A stretch of DNA of 64,000 nt. Origin: CALBPI01 sp039821605 (lineage in GTDB: Bacteria; Pseudomonadota; Gammaproteobacteria; Steroidobacterales; Woeseiaceae). The stretch lies in the NCBI GenBank assembly GCA_039821605.1, contig JBCBNV010000001.1, positions 938,982 through 1,002,981 of the forward strand. The letters are read 5' to 3'. Each line of letters starts with the position of its first letter. Position 1 is the first letter of the stretch. This document shows, in pieces, positions 18,531 through 27,665 of the stretch. The translations under genes and the position numbers were made by a program. Under the pieces are notes generated by a model. The model ran no database searches. It saw nothing but the letters and a program-made list of their open reading frames with translations, and was not told the DNA's origin.

Positions 18531-18625
18531 CCGCCGCGCCGAACTCCGCCCGAGTTTTGGCGTCAAACACCGCACCGAGGAGCACGGCCGAGCGTGATGT
18601 CACGCGGCCGCAGGAGTTCAGCAAC

Positions 18626-19078
18626 ATGAAACATACAGCCGCCCCGCGCCGGCGCCAACGCCAGGCCGGTTTCACGATCCTCGAGATCGTCATCGTGGTT
18701 GTCATCATCGGCATACTTGCCGCGACGATCGGTCCGCGCCTCATTGATCGCATCGGTCAGGCGCAGACGGAGCGCGTGCCCGTCGACATCCGGTCGCTGG
18801 AAACGGGTCTGGACCTGTTTCGCACGGACCATGGCCGCTACCCGACCACCGAGGAAGGGCTCGCGGCCCTGATCTCCAAGCCCAACGACCCGAACATCGA
18901 GAACTACCCGGCCGGTGGCTACCTGCGCAGCAGCAAGATCCCAACGGACCCCTGGAAGCGCCCCTACGAGTACACATCACCGGGTCGCCAGGGCCCCTAT
19001 GAAGTGCTGACCTACGGCGCTGACGGTCGCCCGGGCGGCGACGGCGAAAACGCTGACGTCACAAACTGGGACCTCTAG
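18626..19078 (+). CDS. gspG: Type II secretion system major pseudopilin GspG
   Basis: Main subunit of the T2SS pseudopilus. The 150-residue protein has a class III leader with the prepilin-peptidase site QAG/FTILEIVIVVVIIGIL, including Glu5, and the C-terminal GspG pattern with KPNDPNIENYPAGGYL, DPWKRPYEYTSPG and YGADGRPGG, which in homologues binds calcium. The ATG at 18626 follows GGAG. First gene of an eight-gene operon. Confidence 0.95.
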   Translation: MKHTAAPRRRQRQAGFTILEIVIVVVIIGILAATIGPRLIDRIGQAQTERVPVDIRSLETGLDLFRTDHGRYPTTEEGLAALISKPNDPNIENYPAGGYLRSSKIPTDPWKRPYEYTSPGRQGPYEVLTYGADGRPGGDGENADVTNWDL

Positions 19079-19091
19079 GCACGACACGCTG

Positions 19092-19688
19092 ATGCGGCGC
19101 ACGGCACACGCGGGCGCCAAGTGCGCACACGGGTTCTCGCTGATCGAGCTGCTGGTCACGATTGTTGTGATTGGCATGGCGGCTGCGATCGTCCTGTTGA
19201 ATCCGCGCGTACTGCGCCAGACGCCCCCACTCGAGGAAGCGGTATTCGGGTTGGCGTCGCGAGTCGAGCTCGCGCGGGACGAGGCCGCGCTGCAAGGCCG
19301 CAATTTCGGCATACGTTTCTACCCGGACGGCTACACGTTTCTCGACCTCGATCCCGAGAGCGGGGCCTGGATCACGATGACGGGGGATAAGGTGCTCACA
19401 CGGACCGAGTTCTCGCGCGACATGATTCCCGAGCTGACCGTGGAAGACCGCCAGATCGAACTCGATCCGCCCGCTGATCCCGTCGATCCCGATGACGATG
19501 AGGAGCCGCTGTTCGACGGCTTCGGCAACATCATCGAACGCGCGGCCGAGCCGCCGCACATCGTGATCCTCGCGAGTGGTGAGGTCACGCCCTACATTCT
19601 GGAGATCGAGCTCGTCGGCAGCGACGATTACGTTCGATTGGACAGTGACTTCTTCGGCGAGATGAGTATTACCACGGAGCGTGACTAG
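19092..19688 (+). CDS. gspH: Type II secretion system minor pseudopilin GspH
   Basis: Minor pseudopilin. The 198-residue protein has leader cleavage site AHG/FSLIELLVTIVVIGMA with Glu5, followed by a GspH/FimT-like beta domain (REARD-type helix: RVELARDEAALQGRNFGIRF). A very acidic loop with consecutive Asp/Glu (DPVDPDDDEEP) lies in the globular part. It sits 13 bases after gspG and 2 bases before gspI. Confidence 0.9.
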   Translation: MRRTAHAGAKCAHGFSLIELLVTIVVIGMAAAIVLLNPRVLRQTPPLEEAVFGLASRVELARDEAALQGRNFGIRFYPDGYTFLDLDPESGAWITMTGDKVLTRTEFSRDMIPELTVEDRQIELDPPADPVDPDDDEEPLFDGFGNIIERAAEPPHIVILASGEVTPYILEIELVGSDDYVRLDSDFFGEMSITTERD

Positions 19689-19690
19689 CC

Positions 19691-20131
19691 GTGCGCCGTC
19701 GCAGACAGCAGCGCGGCTTTACGCTCATCGAAGTGGTCATAGCACTTGCTGTCGCCGCGCTGGGCATCACGGGCGCCGTGATCACCGTGCTGCAACACAC
19801 CGAGAATGCACGCGGGTTGCGCGATCGGACACTGGCTGTGTACGTGGCCAGCAACACGATTACCGAGCTCCGGCTCAATGCGGCGTTCCCCGACATTGGG
19901 CGCAGCACCGATGAGCGCGATTTCGCGGACCGGCGCTGGCAGGTGGTCACGGCGATCTCCGAAACGGGGATCGAGGGCTTGCGGCGCGTCGATGTCACGA
20001 TCAGCGATGCGCTCTATCCGGACCAGGGCATTCGCACCGTCTCGGGCTTCGTGTCGAATCGACCGCCGTTACCGGGCGCGGCCGTGCCCTCCTTCGATCA
20101 GTTGGGCGCCCCGGCCGGCGAGATTCGCTGA
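19691..20131 (+). CDS. gspI: Type II secretion system minor pseudopilin GspI
   Basis: 146-residue minor pseudopilin with site QRG/FTLIEVVIALAVAALG and the conserved YVASNTITELRL segment of the GspI helix. The start is a GTG two bases after gspH. In homologues GspI nucleates the GspI-J-K tip complex with the next two gene products. Confidence 0.92.
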   Translation: MRRRRQQRGFTLIEVVIALAVAALGITGAVITVLQHTENARGLRDRTLAVYVASNTITELRLNAAFPDIGRSTDERDFADRRWQVVTAISETGIEGLRRVDVTISDALYPDQGIRTVSGFVSNRPPLPGAAVPSFDQLGAPAGEIR

Positions 20132-20132
20132 T

Positions 20133-20744
20133 ATGGCAGCGCGCGCACCGCGGCAGACGGGCTTCACGCTTATCGAGGTGGTGGTCTCACTGGCCATCTT
20201 TGCCACGATCGCAGCACTCTCATTCCTGGCCTTCGATCAGACGCAGCGCGCCTCACGGTCCATCACGCAGCAGATGATCGAGCTGCAGGCCTTGCAGCGC
20301 ACCCTGCAAACGCTCGGCAGTGATCTCGCCCAATTGCAGCCACGCCCCGTGCGTGAACCCGGAACGCCTGCGAGCCGCGCTGCATTATTGGCCGATACGC
20401 GCAATGTCTACATCCTCGAGCTCACCCGCGGCGGCTACGCGAACCCGCTGGGTGTGCCCCGCGCGACAGCGCAACGCGTGGCCTACCGGGTCGACGAAGG
20501 GGAGCTCGTGCGCACGCAATGGCCCGCGCTCGACAATCCGCTGAGCAGCCAGCCCCGTGAGCGCGTGCTGCTCGAAAACGTCGAGCGCTTCGAGGTGCAG
20601 TTCCTGGCCGAAGGAGGCGACAACTGGCTGGCGCAGTGGCCACCGTTGGGCGGCTCGGGCGGCGGGCGGCCGCGTGCCGTCGTGCTCATCATCGAACACG
20701 AACGGTGGGGCGAGATTCGTCGCCTGATCGAGATCCGCGGATGA
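20133..20744 (+). CDS. gspJ: Type II secretion system minor pseudopilin GspJ
   Basis: 203-residue minor pseudopilin. Cleavage site QTG/FTLIEVVVSLAIFATIAAL with Glu5, then the GspJ helix LQALQRTLQTLGSDLAQLQPRPVRE and the C-terminal RAVVLIIEHERWGEIRRLIEI. The ATG at 20133 lies 1 base after the gspI stop; the stop overlaps the gspK start (ATGA). Confidence 0.92.
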   Translation: MAARAPRQTGFTLIEVVVSLAIFATIAALSFLAFDQTQRASRSITQQMIELQALQRTLQTLGSDLAQLQPRPVREPGTPASRAALLADTRNVYILELTRGGYANPLGVPRATAQRVAYRVDEGELVRTQWPALDNPLSSQPRERVLLENVERFEVQFLAEGGDNWLAQWPPLGGSGGGRPRAVVLIIEHERWGEIRRLIEIRG

Positions 20745-21691
20745 CGCGGCGATCTCTCAGGCACCGCCAGGGCGGTGGCGTGGCGCTCATGTTCTCGCTG
20801 CTGATCGTGGCGCTGGCCGCGAGCGTCGCCGCGGCCGTGTCCTACGACATGGTGCTCGACATGCGCCGCACACAGTCTTTGCTGTGGCAGGAACAGGCCC
20901 GCCTCTTTGCCTACGGCGCCGAGGACTGGGTGGGCGACGTGCTCGTGCGTGATGCGCAGGACACCGAAGACGACCACCTGGGCGAGCTCTGGGCGCAGGA
21001 ACTGCCGCCCCTGCCCGTTGAGGGCGTGGGGATCCAGGGCGTCGTCGCCGGGCGCATTGTCGACCTGCAGTCCCGGTTCAACCTCAATAACCTCCTGGGC
21101 ACCGATGGTGGGGCTGACGAACTCGAGCTCGAGCGTTTCCGACGGCTGCTGCAACTTGTGCAGATCGACCCACAACGCGCTGACGCCGTGATCGACTGGA
21201 TGGACGGTGATACCGAGGTGCGGTTTCCGGGGGGCGCCGAAGACGAGACCTATACCACCCGGGTGCCGCCCGTGCTCACGGCGAACCGCCCGTTTCGTTC
21301 CGTGGGCGAACTCGCCCTCATCGAAGGGTTTGACGCCGAGGCCATGGCGCGCCTGCGGCCGCACATCACGGCGCTGCCGGCACGCACAACACTGAACGCC
21401 AACACAGCGACCTCGCTCGTGTTGCAGGCCATGGATGAGAACGTCTCGGCAGGCGACATGGAACGCGTGCTCGAAGAGCGGCAGGAGTTCGGCATAGAAG
21501 ACCTGCAGGTGACCTTCGGCGGCCTGCTGACGGCCGAGTCGATCGCTTCGCTCGATCTGGCAACGAACTTCTTCGAGTTGCGCTCCGTGGTGCGTATTGG
21601 CACGTCCAGATTCACCATGTACTCTCTGGTTTTCCGCAGCGAGCAGGGCGACATCGCCGTTGTCATGCGCAGCTTCGGCAGCGAACTGTGA
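20741..21691 (+). CDS. gspK: Type II secretion system minor pseudopilin GspK
   Basis: 316-residue pseudopilin, larger than the others, expected at the pseudopilus tip. The leader region GGG/VALMFSLLIVALAAS lacks the Glu5 found in G, H, I and J, which is normal for GspK. Conserved GspK features follow: VDLQSRFNLNNLL, VIDWMDGD, FRSVGELALIEGFD and LNANTATSLVLQAM. Overlaps gspJ by four bases. Confidence 0.92.
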   Translation: MTRRSLRHRQGGGVALMFSLLIVALAASVAAAVSYDMVLDMRRTQSLLWQEQARLFAYGAEDWVGDVLVRDAQDTEDDHLGELWAQELPPLPVEGVGIQGVVAGRIVDLQSRFNLNNLLGTDGGADELELERFRRLLQLVQIDPQRADAVIDWMDGDTEVRFPGGAEDETYTTRVPPVLTANRPFRSVGELALIEGFDAEAMARLRPHITALPARTTLNANTATSLVLQAMDENVSAGDMERVLEERQEFGIEDLQVTFGGLLTAESIASLDLATNFFELRSVVRIGTSRFTMYSLVFRSEQGDIAVVMRSFGSEL

Positions 21692-21758
21692 ATGCCGTGA
21701 CGCCTCAATCCTGCCCGCTTTCTCGCCGACTTCGGCCCCGATCCCAGTACCTGGAATC

Positions 21759-23021
21759 ATGACGGACCTGCTCGCGATTCGATTGTCCTCGACGCACGAC
21801 GACGTGCAGTGGGTACGCGTCGATGAGACGGGCGCGACGCGCGGCAGTCTTGCCACGGGATCCCTGGCGGACGCGGCACGTGAGGCGGCCGAGCGGTCCG
21901 TGCTGGTGGTGCTTGACGATGTCGCGGTGACCCGAACCCACTGCGACCTGCCGGTGTCGGGAAAGAAACTCGCACAAGCCCTGCCTTACGCACTCGAAGA
22001 CCAGTTTGCGGGCGATGTCGACGCGCTGCACTTCGGTGCCGGCGCGGCCGATGAGGACGGCATCCGGCTCGTCGCCGCACTCGACGAACAGACGGTGACC
22101 AGCGTTCTTGAGCGGCTCGCTGAAGCGGGTATCCAGGCTCAGCACCTGCACACCTGGCACGACGCCATCGGGCCGCTTGAGGGCTTTGTGCAGCTGCTGG
22201 CCATCGGCGAGCAGGTGCTCGTTTGCGATGCAGAGGGCGATGTCGCGGCATTGCGCGGACTGCCACCCGACGCCGTGCTTGAGGCCTGGCACGCTGCGCG
22301 CGACGAAGACGCCGAGGCGGTCAATGTGCGCATCTATTTTGACGCCGATGCCAAGTCGCGATACAGCGCGGCACTGGATGGCCTGGCGAGCTCGGGCGCC
22401 GATCTCAAGCAGCTCGCCGACGGCGTACTGCCCTTTGCCGCCCGGCACATCCTGAGCCGGGGCGGCATCAACCTGCTACAGGGCGACTACGCACTGCGCT
22501 CGAATGTGGGCGCCAACTTGCGTCCCTGGGCGCTGGCCGCAACGCTGGTCGGCATCGCGCTCGTCTTGTCGGTCGTGGGCAGCGCGCTTGAGATGCGCGA
22601 GCTTGAGCGCACCTCCGCCCGGCTCGATGGAGACATCGTGCAACTGTTGCGCCGCGTGCAACCCGGTGCAGGCGCTGCCAGCAATGCCGAGCGTCAGCTC
22701 ACCAACCTCGTCTCCCGCGCGCGAGGCAACACAAACACCACAGGCACGTCGGTAGGCGGCTCGGATGGTGCCCCCTTTCTCCCGACGCTGAATACGGTGG
22801 CAGGTGCCATGCAGGCGGCGGGCGATGACACCAGTATCGAGGCAATCGCCTACCGCGGCGGTGTATTCGACATTCGCATCACTGCGCCGAGCGCGCAGGT
22901 GCTCGAAGGCTTCACCCAACAGGTGTCTGCCGTTGCCGGTCTAAACGCAAAAATTCAGCGCACGGAACAGGATGAAGACATGATCAAGAGCTTTGTCCAG
23001 ATTCGCGGAGATGACCAATGA
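21759..23021 (+). CDS. gspL: Type II secretion system inner-membrane protein GspL
   Basis: 420-residue inner-membrane platform protein. The N-terminal cytoplasmic part is the actin-like GspL domain that docks the GspE ATPase in homologues (LPYALEDQFAGDVDALHF is the conserved stretch). A single membrane helix lies near residues 260-280, followed by a periplasmic ferredoxin-like domain. The ATG at 21759 fits the family start (MTDLLAIRL). The stop overlaps the gspM start (ATGA). Confidence 0.9.
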   Translation: MTDLLAIRLSSTHDDVQWVRVDETGATRGSLATGSLADAAREAAERSVLVVLDDVAVTRTHCDLPVSGKKLAQALPYALEDQFAGDVDALHFGAGAADEDGIRLVAALDEQTVTSVLERLAEAGIQAQHLHTWHDAIGPLEGFVQLLAIGEQVLVCDAEGDVAALRGLPPDAVLEAWHAARDEDAEAVNVRIYFDADAKSRYSAALDGLASSGADLKQLADGVLPFAARHILSRGGINLLQGDYALRSNVGANLRPWALAATLVGIALVLSVVGSALEMRELERTSARLDGDIVQLLRRVQPGAGAASNAERQLTNLVSRARGNTNTTGTSVGGSDGAPFLPTLNTVAGAMQAAGDDTSIEAIAYRGGVFDIRITAPSAQVLEGFTQQVSAVAGLNAKIQRTEQDEDMIKSFVQIRGDDQ

Positions 23022-23509
23022 GGGCCTGGTTCGAGTCACTCGAGCCGCGTGAGCGCCAGCTCCTCGTAGGTGGCGCCATCGTGCTCGCCATTGCAGCGGT
23101 TTGGCTGTTCATTCTCGATCCGATCGCGATGGGCCGTGCGCAGGCCAGCGATGACGTGTCTCGCAAGCAACTGCTCATCGAGCGTGCGCGCTCGACACTA
23201 ACCGCCTCGGCACCGGCAAGTGCGTCTGGGGCAACTGCGGGCAATCGCAACTGCAGCCAGTCGATGACGCTGCTCGTTGCCACCACCGTCAACGAAGCGG
23301 GCCTGAGAAACGCCTATCGCAACAGCAGCCCGTTCGGCAACGACGGTTTGCGCGTCTCACTGGAGAATGCGAGTTTCGACCAGACCATCGAATGGCTCGG
23401 GCGGCTCCAGTCTGAGTGTGGCATCGAGGTCGAATCGGGTTCGTTCACGAATCGCACTGACCCCGGTCGCGTAGACGCGAGTATCGCGCTGGAACGCAGC
23501 CCGTCATGA
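23018..23509 (+). CDS. gspM: Type II secretion system protein GspM
   Basis: 163-residue GspL partner: short cytoplasmic start WFESLEPRERQLL, one membrane helix (about residues 16-34), periplasmic domain. The ESLxPRERxLL opening and the position between gspL and gspN give the assignment. Overlaps both neighbours by four bases. Confidence 0.88.
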   Translation: MRAWFESLEPRERQLLVGGAIVLAIAAVWLFILDPIAMGRAQASDDVSRKQLLIERARSTLTASAPASASGATAGNRNCSQSMTLLVATTVNEAGLRNAYRNSSPFGNDGLRVSLENASFDQTIEWLGRLQSECGIEVESGSFTNRTDPGRVDASIALERSPS

Positions 23510-24264
23510 TCGATCTGTCAGGCCTGCGCCGGCTCGTGTTGCCGGCCATTGTCGTATTCTTCATCGCGCTGCTCGCGCGTTTGCCCGCCTCGGCCGTTCT
23601 AGGTTGGGCCCTGCCCGAGCAGGTCGCCACGCGCGGCATCTCGGGCACAATCTGGAATGGCACGATCGACGTCGTCGATGTGAACGGCGTCTCAATCGGC
23701 CCGGTGTCATGGCGGTGGCGCCCGTCGGCGCTGTTATCGGGACGGATTGGCGCAACGGTCGAGGCTGGCCTTCCTGGCGGTTACTTTGACGGCGTTGTCG
23801 GCCTCGGGTCCGGCGTCATCGTGCTCGAGGACGTGCGCGCGCTGGCGAACCTTGAGTCGCTGACGCAACGTTCGAGCATAGGCGCTGCCGGTGGCACGGC
23901 GCGCCTCACGGCGACGCGCCTGCGCATCGAATCGCTCTGGCCCGCCGACATCGAAGGTGAGGTTCTCCTCACCCGTCTCCGCTACGCCGCGACCGGCAAT
24001 GCGGCGCTGGGCGGCTACCGGTTGCGTTTCGACGGCAGCGTGACCGATGACCCGGCGTTTCCCATTTCGGGTGTGCTCGAGAGCGACGGCAGTGCGCCGT
24101 TCTCTGTCAACGGCACACTGGCTCTGGGTCCCGGGCGCGCCTATGCACTCAATGCCATTGTGGCACCCGACCCGGATGCGCCTGACGAGATCAAACAGGC
24201 GTTGCAGTTTCTCCCAGCCGATCCCTCGGGTCAGCGGCAGTTGAGTTTCGAAGGCGCGCTCTAG
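23506..24264 (+). CDS. gspN: Type II secretion system protein GspN
   Basis: 252-residue protein with one N-terminal membrane helix (about residues 9-27) and a long periplasmic beta-rich region with the GspN opening ARLPASAVLGW and GTIWNG. GspN is present in only part of T2SS loci and its role is poorly defined. Last gene of the operon; its end overlaps the convergent addA-like gene by four bases, leaving no room for a terminator. Confidence 0.88.
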   Translation: MIDLSGLRRLVLPAIVVFFIALLARLPASAVLGWALPEQVATRGISGTIWNGTIDVVDVNGVSIGPVSWRWRPSALLSGRIGATVEAGLPGGYFDGVVGLGSGVIVLEDVRALANLESLTQRSSIGAAGGTARLTATRLRIESLWPADIEGEVLLTRLRYAATGNAALGGYRLRFDGSVTDDPAFPISGVLESDGSAPFSVNGTLALGPGRAYALNAIVAPDPDAPDEIKQALQFLPADPSGQRQLSFEGAL

Positions 24265-27200
24265 CCCGACTCGGGTAACGGCATAAGCCGGCCGTACTGC
24301 GTGAAGTACAGCCCGAGACGCAACGGACCGAGGTCTTCACCGCGGTGTGCGTACCAGGCCGTCACGGCCCGGGCATAGCCCTCGAGCTGGGACCGGTAAC
24401 GTCGGCACTCGTTGGCGAAGAACCCCTCGAGGTCACCACCTTCGTGTCTCGACGTCTTGTAGTCGATGATCCAGAGGCGGCCCTGCGAGTCGCGCACCAC
24501 GCGGTCTATGACCAGCCGTGTCACAGTGCCGTTGACGACCGTTCCCAGCGCGAACTCCGCACGGTTCTCAGGTCCTGAACCACCGATGAGCCAGCCCGCA
24601 TCGTCACTTTGCGTTGCGCCGTCGAGTGCGTCCAATACGCGCCTTACGTGACCGTCGAGATCTGGCTCCGCAACGCCCATCTCGGCGAGCAAGCGTCGGC
24701 TCTGCGCCGCCACGTGCGATCGGTCGGCGAGCTGCGCCGCGGGATCACCGCTGCCCGCCAGACCGTGCAACCAGGCGTGCACCACCGTGCCGACATGACG
24801 GGCACCGCTCCCGGCCCAGCCAAACTCGACCGGGTCGGTTGCGGGTTGCCCGCCGAAGCGTGCATCCGCGGCGGGCTCGGGCAAGACGGGGGGCCGCCAC
24901 GCGTGCGCGATGCGTCGCGTCGTCAAGGGCAACAGACGATCGTCGACGGTTTCGTGCACGCGGTCAGGTCCGGCTCGGCTATCGGGCGCATGCTCGAGTG
25001 CGCGCAGCGCGATGTCGCCAAAGCGTCCCAATAGCGAATCAGCTGACAGGCGCGCCAACTGGCCGTCCTTGTTGCGTCGCGCACCACCAAACAGGTGCAG
25101 GCTGCGACGCGCGCGTGTCGTGGCGACATACAACAATCGGTCGAGCTCGTGCCGTGAACGCGTTTGCTCGCGCCGCCACAGCAAGTCGTGCAGCGCATCA
25201 CCCCCTTCGGTGATTCTGTCTGTCACGGTACTGAACAGAATGCTGTCGCGACCGCCCTGTGCGCGAAGATCGAACAGCAGCGCCGGCTTCTGGCTGCGTT
25301 GCGTGGTGGCCTGCAGCGCCGGAATCACAACGTGGTCGAATTCCAGGCCCTTGCTCTTGAATATGGTCATGGCGAACACGCGCGGCACATCGGCGTGGCG
25401 CGTCACGCGCAGCGCGTCGAGTGCGGGCACAAGCCCGGGCAGGCTATCGAGCTGCCCCGCGTGTTCCAGCCGCGACACCGTGTCGAGAAAGCGCCAGACC
25501 TGCTCCGCCGCGTCTTCGCTCGCCAGCGCCGCGGGCCCGCCGAGCGCGCACCAGAAGCGCTCGACCCGATCGCGCAAGGTGCTCACGGGTGCCGACTGGC
25601 GGCTGGCTTCATAATGGCTCATGCAGGCTTGCGTGAGTGTGCGCGTTTCCGACTCAAGGTGTTCGAGGAACGCGGGTTGCGCCAGCAACTCGGGCACGGC
25701 TAACCCCAAGCCCTCGCGATCGGCCCGTGCGACAAACTGGTCGATGTCCTCGAGCGTCCAGCCCAGCAAAGGTGAGCGCAGCAGACCGAGCCAGGACAGT
25801 CGGTCCATGGGATGTTCGAGCGCACGCGTCAGGTTGACGAGGTCAATGATCTCGGGCAATTCGGTGAGCCGGTCGATGTCGAGCGCCTCACAGGCAATGT
25901 CGGCCGCGCGCAAGCCTGCCAGGATGGGTTCGAGCGCACCGCGGGTGCGCGCGAGAATCCCGATGCTGTCTTCGGGATGCGCGGCGCGGATGCGCGCCAC
26001 TTCGGCAACGACGTCACCCGCATCGGGTGTGGCCTCATCGATGCCCGTGTGCCAGTGGACACTGCCGCCCTGCCCGGCCTTTGGGCCCACGTCGGCCGGT
26101 GCGTAGCGAACGGCATCCGTCAGCGGATCGTTACGCTCGCCAAGTACGCTCGGGAACACGTCATTGACCCACTCGATGATGCCCGTCTCGGAGCGGAAAT
26201 TCGTACTGAGCAAGAGGCGCGCAAGCGTCACGCCGCCGATGCCACGTTCCCACGCATCGAGAAACAGACTGACGTCTGCGCCACGGAATCGGTAGATCGA
26301 CTGCATGGGGTCACCCACACAGAACAGGGTGCGCCCGTCACCGGGTTCCCAACCTGCGGTCAGGCCCTCGAGCAACCGGTATTGCGAGGGTGCCGTGTCC
26401 TGCATTTCATCGACAAGCACGTGTCGCACCTGGTAGTCGAGTCGCAGTGCGAGGTCCGTGGCCTGCCCCGACTCGATGTCGCCGAGTGCGTCAACGGCGC
26501 GCGCCGCAAGCGCGGTGTAGTCTGCGACGCCGCGGCCGGCCATGAGCCTCTCGAGTTCGGCCGCCGCCAGCGGCAATAGTTGCAGCAGGGCCTCGACGAC
26601 GCGCCATTGATCATCGTCATACGCGGGATCGGGCAGCGCAGCGATGTCTGCCAGCGCCTCTGCCAGTGCTGTGTCGGCGATGCTCGCAATTATGTCGAGG
26701 AACGCCGCCTTGTCTGCCTTCGCGGCCTCGGGCTTGGCCGGAAAGCCGTCGCGCACCGTGACCGTCTTTCTCCACGTGCCTTTGGCCGTGAGTAGCGCCC
26801 CGGCAAGCCTGCGCCAGAATGGCAGCGCACCTGCATCGGGTGACGGCCACGCATGCGGCAGCGGCGCATCAGGCGCCTCGCCCGACTCGGCGCGTCGCGC
26901 ATCGACACGCTGCAGGATCGCGAGCAAGGCCTCGCGTTCGCTTGCCGGGAACAAGCGGTCAACGTGAGCCACGCTGGCCTCCACGAGTGCCTGCAACGCC
27001 TGCTCGCTCGCCGCACGCAGGTCCTGGCGATTGGCGCCTGCGCGCAACAGCACGCCAAGCCACTGGTCGCGTCGCGCCAGCATGGCCGTAATGTGGCGAC
27101 GCCATGCGAACCCGCTGGCATCGAGGTGGGACAGAAACTGCCGCGCGGCATCACCCGGCGTCTCCGGTGTCGCGAGCCAGTCAAGCAAAGCCGCCGCCGC

Positions 27201-27665
27201 GTCTTCGTAGAGCCGTGCCTGCTCCTCGGACTCAACGATGCGCACACGCGCAACTCGCGAGGTCACGGGCATGGCCGACACGAGCCGGCTGTTGAGCGCG
27301 TCGAGTGTCATGATCTGGAGCCGCGCCGGCGTTTCGAGCAGCGACCAGCCCTGGCGCTGATCCTGCTCAAGCACCGAGCGTGCATCGGCAATGACACTGG
27401 CTTCGTAGTCGTCGTCGGGCGTCGCGCCGTCTCGCGCCTGTTGCAGCGCCTGCACGATTCGCCAGCGCATCTCGGCGGCGGCCTTGCGCGTAAACGTGAT
27501 CGCCAGCACCTCTTCGGGTCGCGACACCCGCGCGAGCAGACGCAGGAAGCGTTGCGTAAGCAGGCCCGTCTTCCCCGACCCCGCCGGCGCCTGCACGATG
27601 AACGAGCGTGCTGTGTCCAGTGCCGACGCGCGCGCGTCGGCATCGCGCAACGGCCTAGTGGTCAT
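24261..27665 (-). CDS. addA: UvrD/Rep-family helicase-nuclease (AddA-like exonuclease subunit)
   Basis: Large subunit of a double-strand-break processing exonuclease of AddAB type. The 1134-residue protein has Walker A QAPAGSGKT near residues 25-33, LAITFTRKAAAEMR, the Walker B region VLVDEMQDTAPSQYRLL, VGDPMQSIYRFRGA, a late helicase motif LYVATTRARRSLHLFG, and a C-terminal PD-(D/E)xK nuclease with IDYKTS and QLEGYARA. It overlaps the AddB-like gene by 11 bases on the same strand. RecBCD genes are not present here. The AddA name follows architecture and pairing; a close match to the experimentally defined enzymes cannot be checked. Confidence 0.85.
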   Translation of the reverse strand: MTTRPLRDADARASALDTARSFIVQAPAGSGKTGLLTQRFLRLLARVSRPEEVLAITFTRKAAAEMRWRIVQALQQARDGATPDDDYEASVIADARSVLEQDQRQGWSLLETPARLQIMTLDALNSRLVSAMPVTSRVARVRIVESEEQARLYEDAAAALLDWLATPETPGDAARQFLSHLDASGFAWRRHITAMLARRDQWLGVLLRAGANRQDLRAASEQALQALVEASVAHVDRLFPASEREALLAILQRVDARRAESGEAPDAPLPHAWPSPDAGALPFWRRLAGALLTAKGTWRKTVTVRDGFPAKPEAAKADKAAFLDIIASIADTALAEALADIAALPDPAYDDDQWRVVEALLQLLPLAAAELERLMAGRGVADYTALAARAVDALGDIESGQATDLALRLDYQVRHVLVDEMQDTAPSQYRLLEGLTAGWEPGDGRTLFCVGDPMQSIYRFRGADVSLFLDAWERGIGGVTLARLLLSTNFRSETGIIEWVNDVFPSVLGERNDPLTDAVRYAPADVGPKAGQGGSVHWHTGIDEATPDAGDVVAEVARIRAAHPEDSIGILARTRGALEPILAGLRAADIACEALDIDRLTELPEIIDLVNLTRALEHPMDRLSWLGLLRSPLLGWTLEDIDQFVARADREGLGLAVPELLAQPAFLEHLESETRTLTQACMSHYEASRQSAPVSTLRDRVERFWCALGGPAALASEDAAEQVWRFLDTVSRLEHAGQLDSLPGLVPALDALRVTRHADVPRVFAMTIFKSKGLEFDHVVIPALQATTQRSQKPALLFDLRAQGGRDSILFSTVTDRITEGGDALHDLLWRREQTRSRHELDRLLYVATTRARRSLHLFGGARRNKDGQLARLSADSLLGRFGDIALRALEHAPDSRAGPDRVHETVDDRLLPLTTRRIAHAWRPPVLPEPAADARFGGQPATDPVEFGWAGSGARHVGTVVHAWLHGLAGSGDPAAQLADRSHVAAQSRRLLAEMGVAEPDLDGHVRRVLDALDGATQSDDAGWLIGGSGPENRAEFALGTVVNGTVTRLVIDRVVRDSQGRLWIIDYKTSRHEGGDLEGFFANECRRYRSQLEGYARAVTAWYAHRGEDLGPLRLGLYFTQYGRLMPLPESG

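Noticed and set aside
20483..21856. Minus-strand open frame of 457 codons
   Set aside because: It is antisense to gspJ-gspK-gspL and has no domain features.
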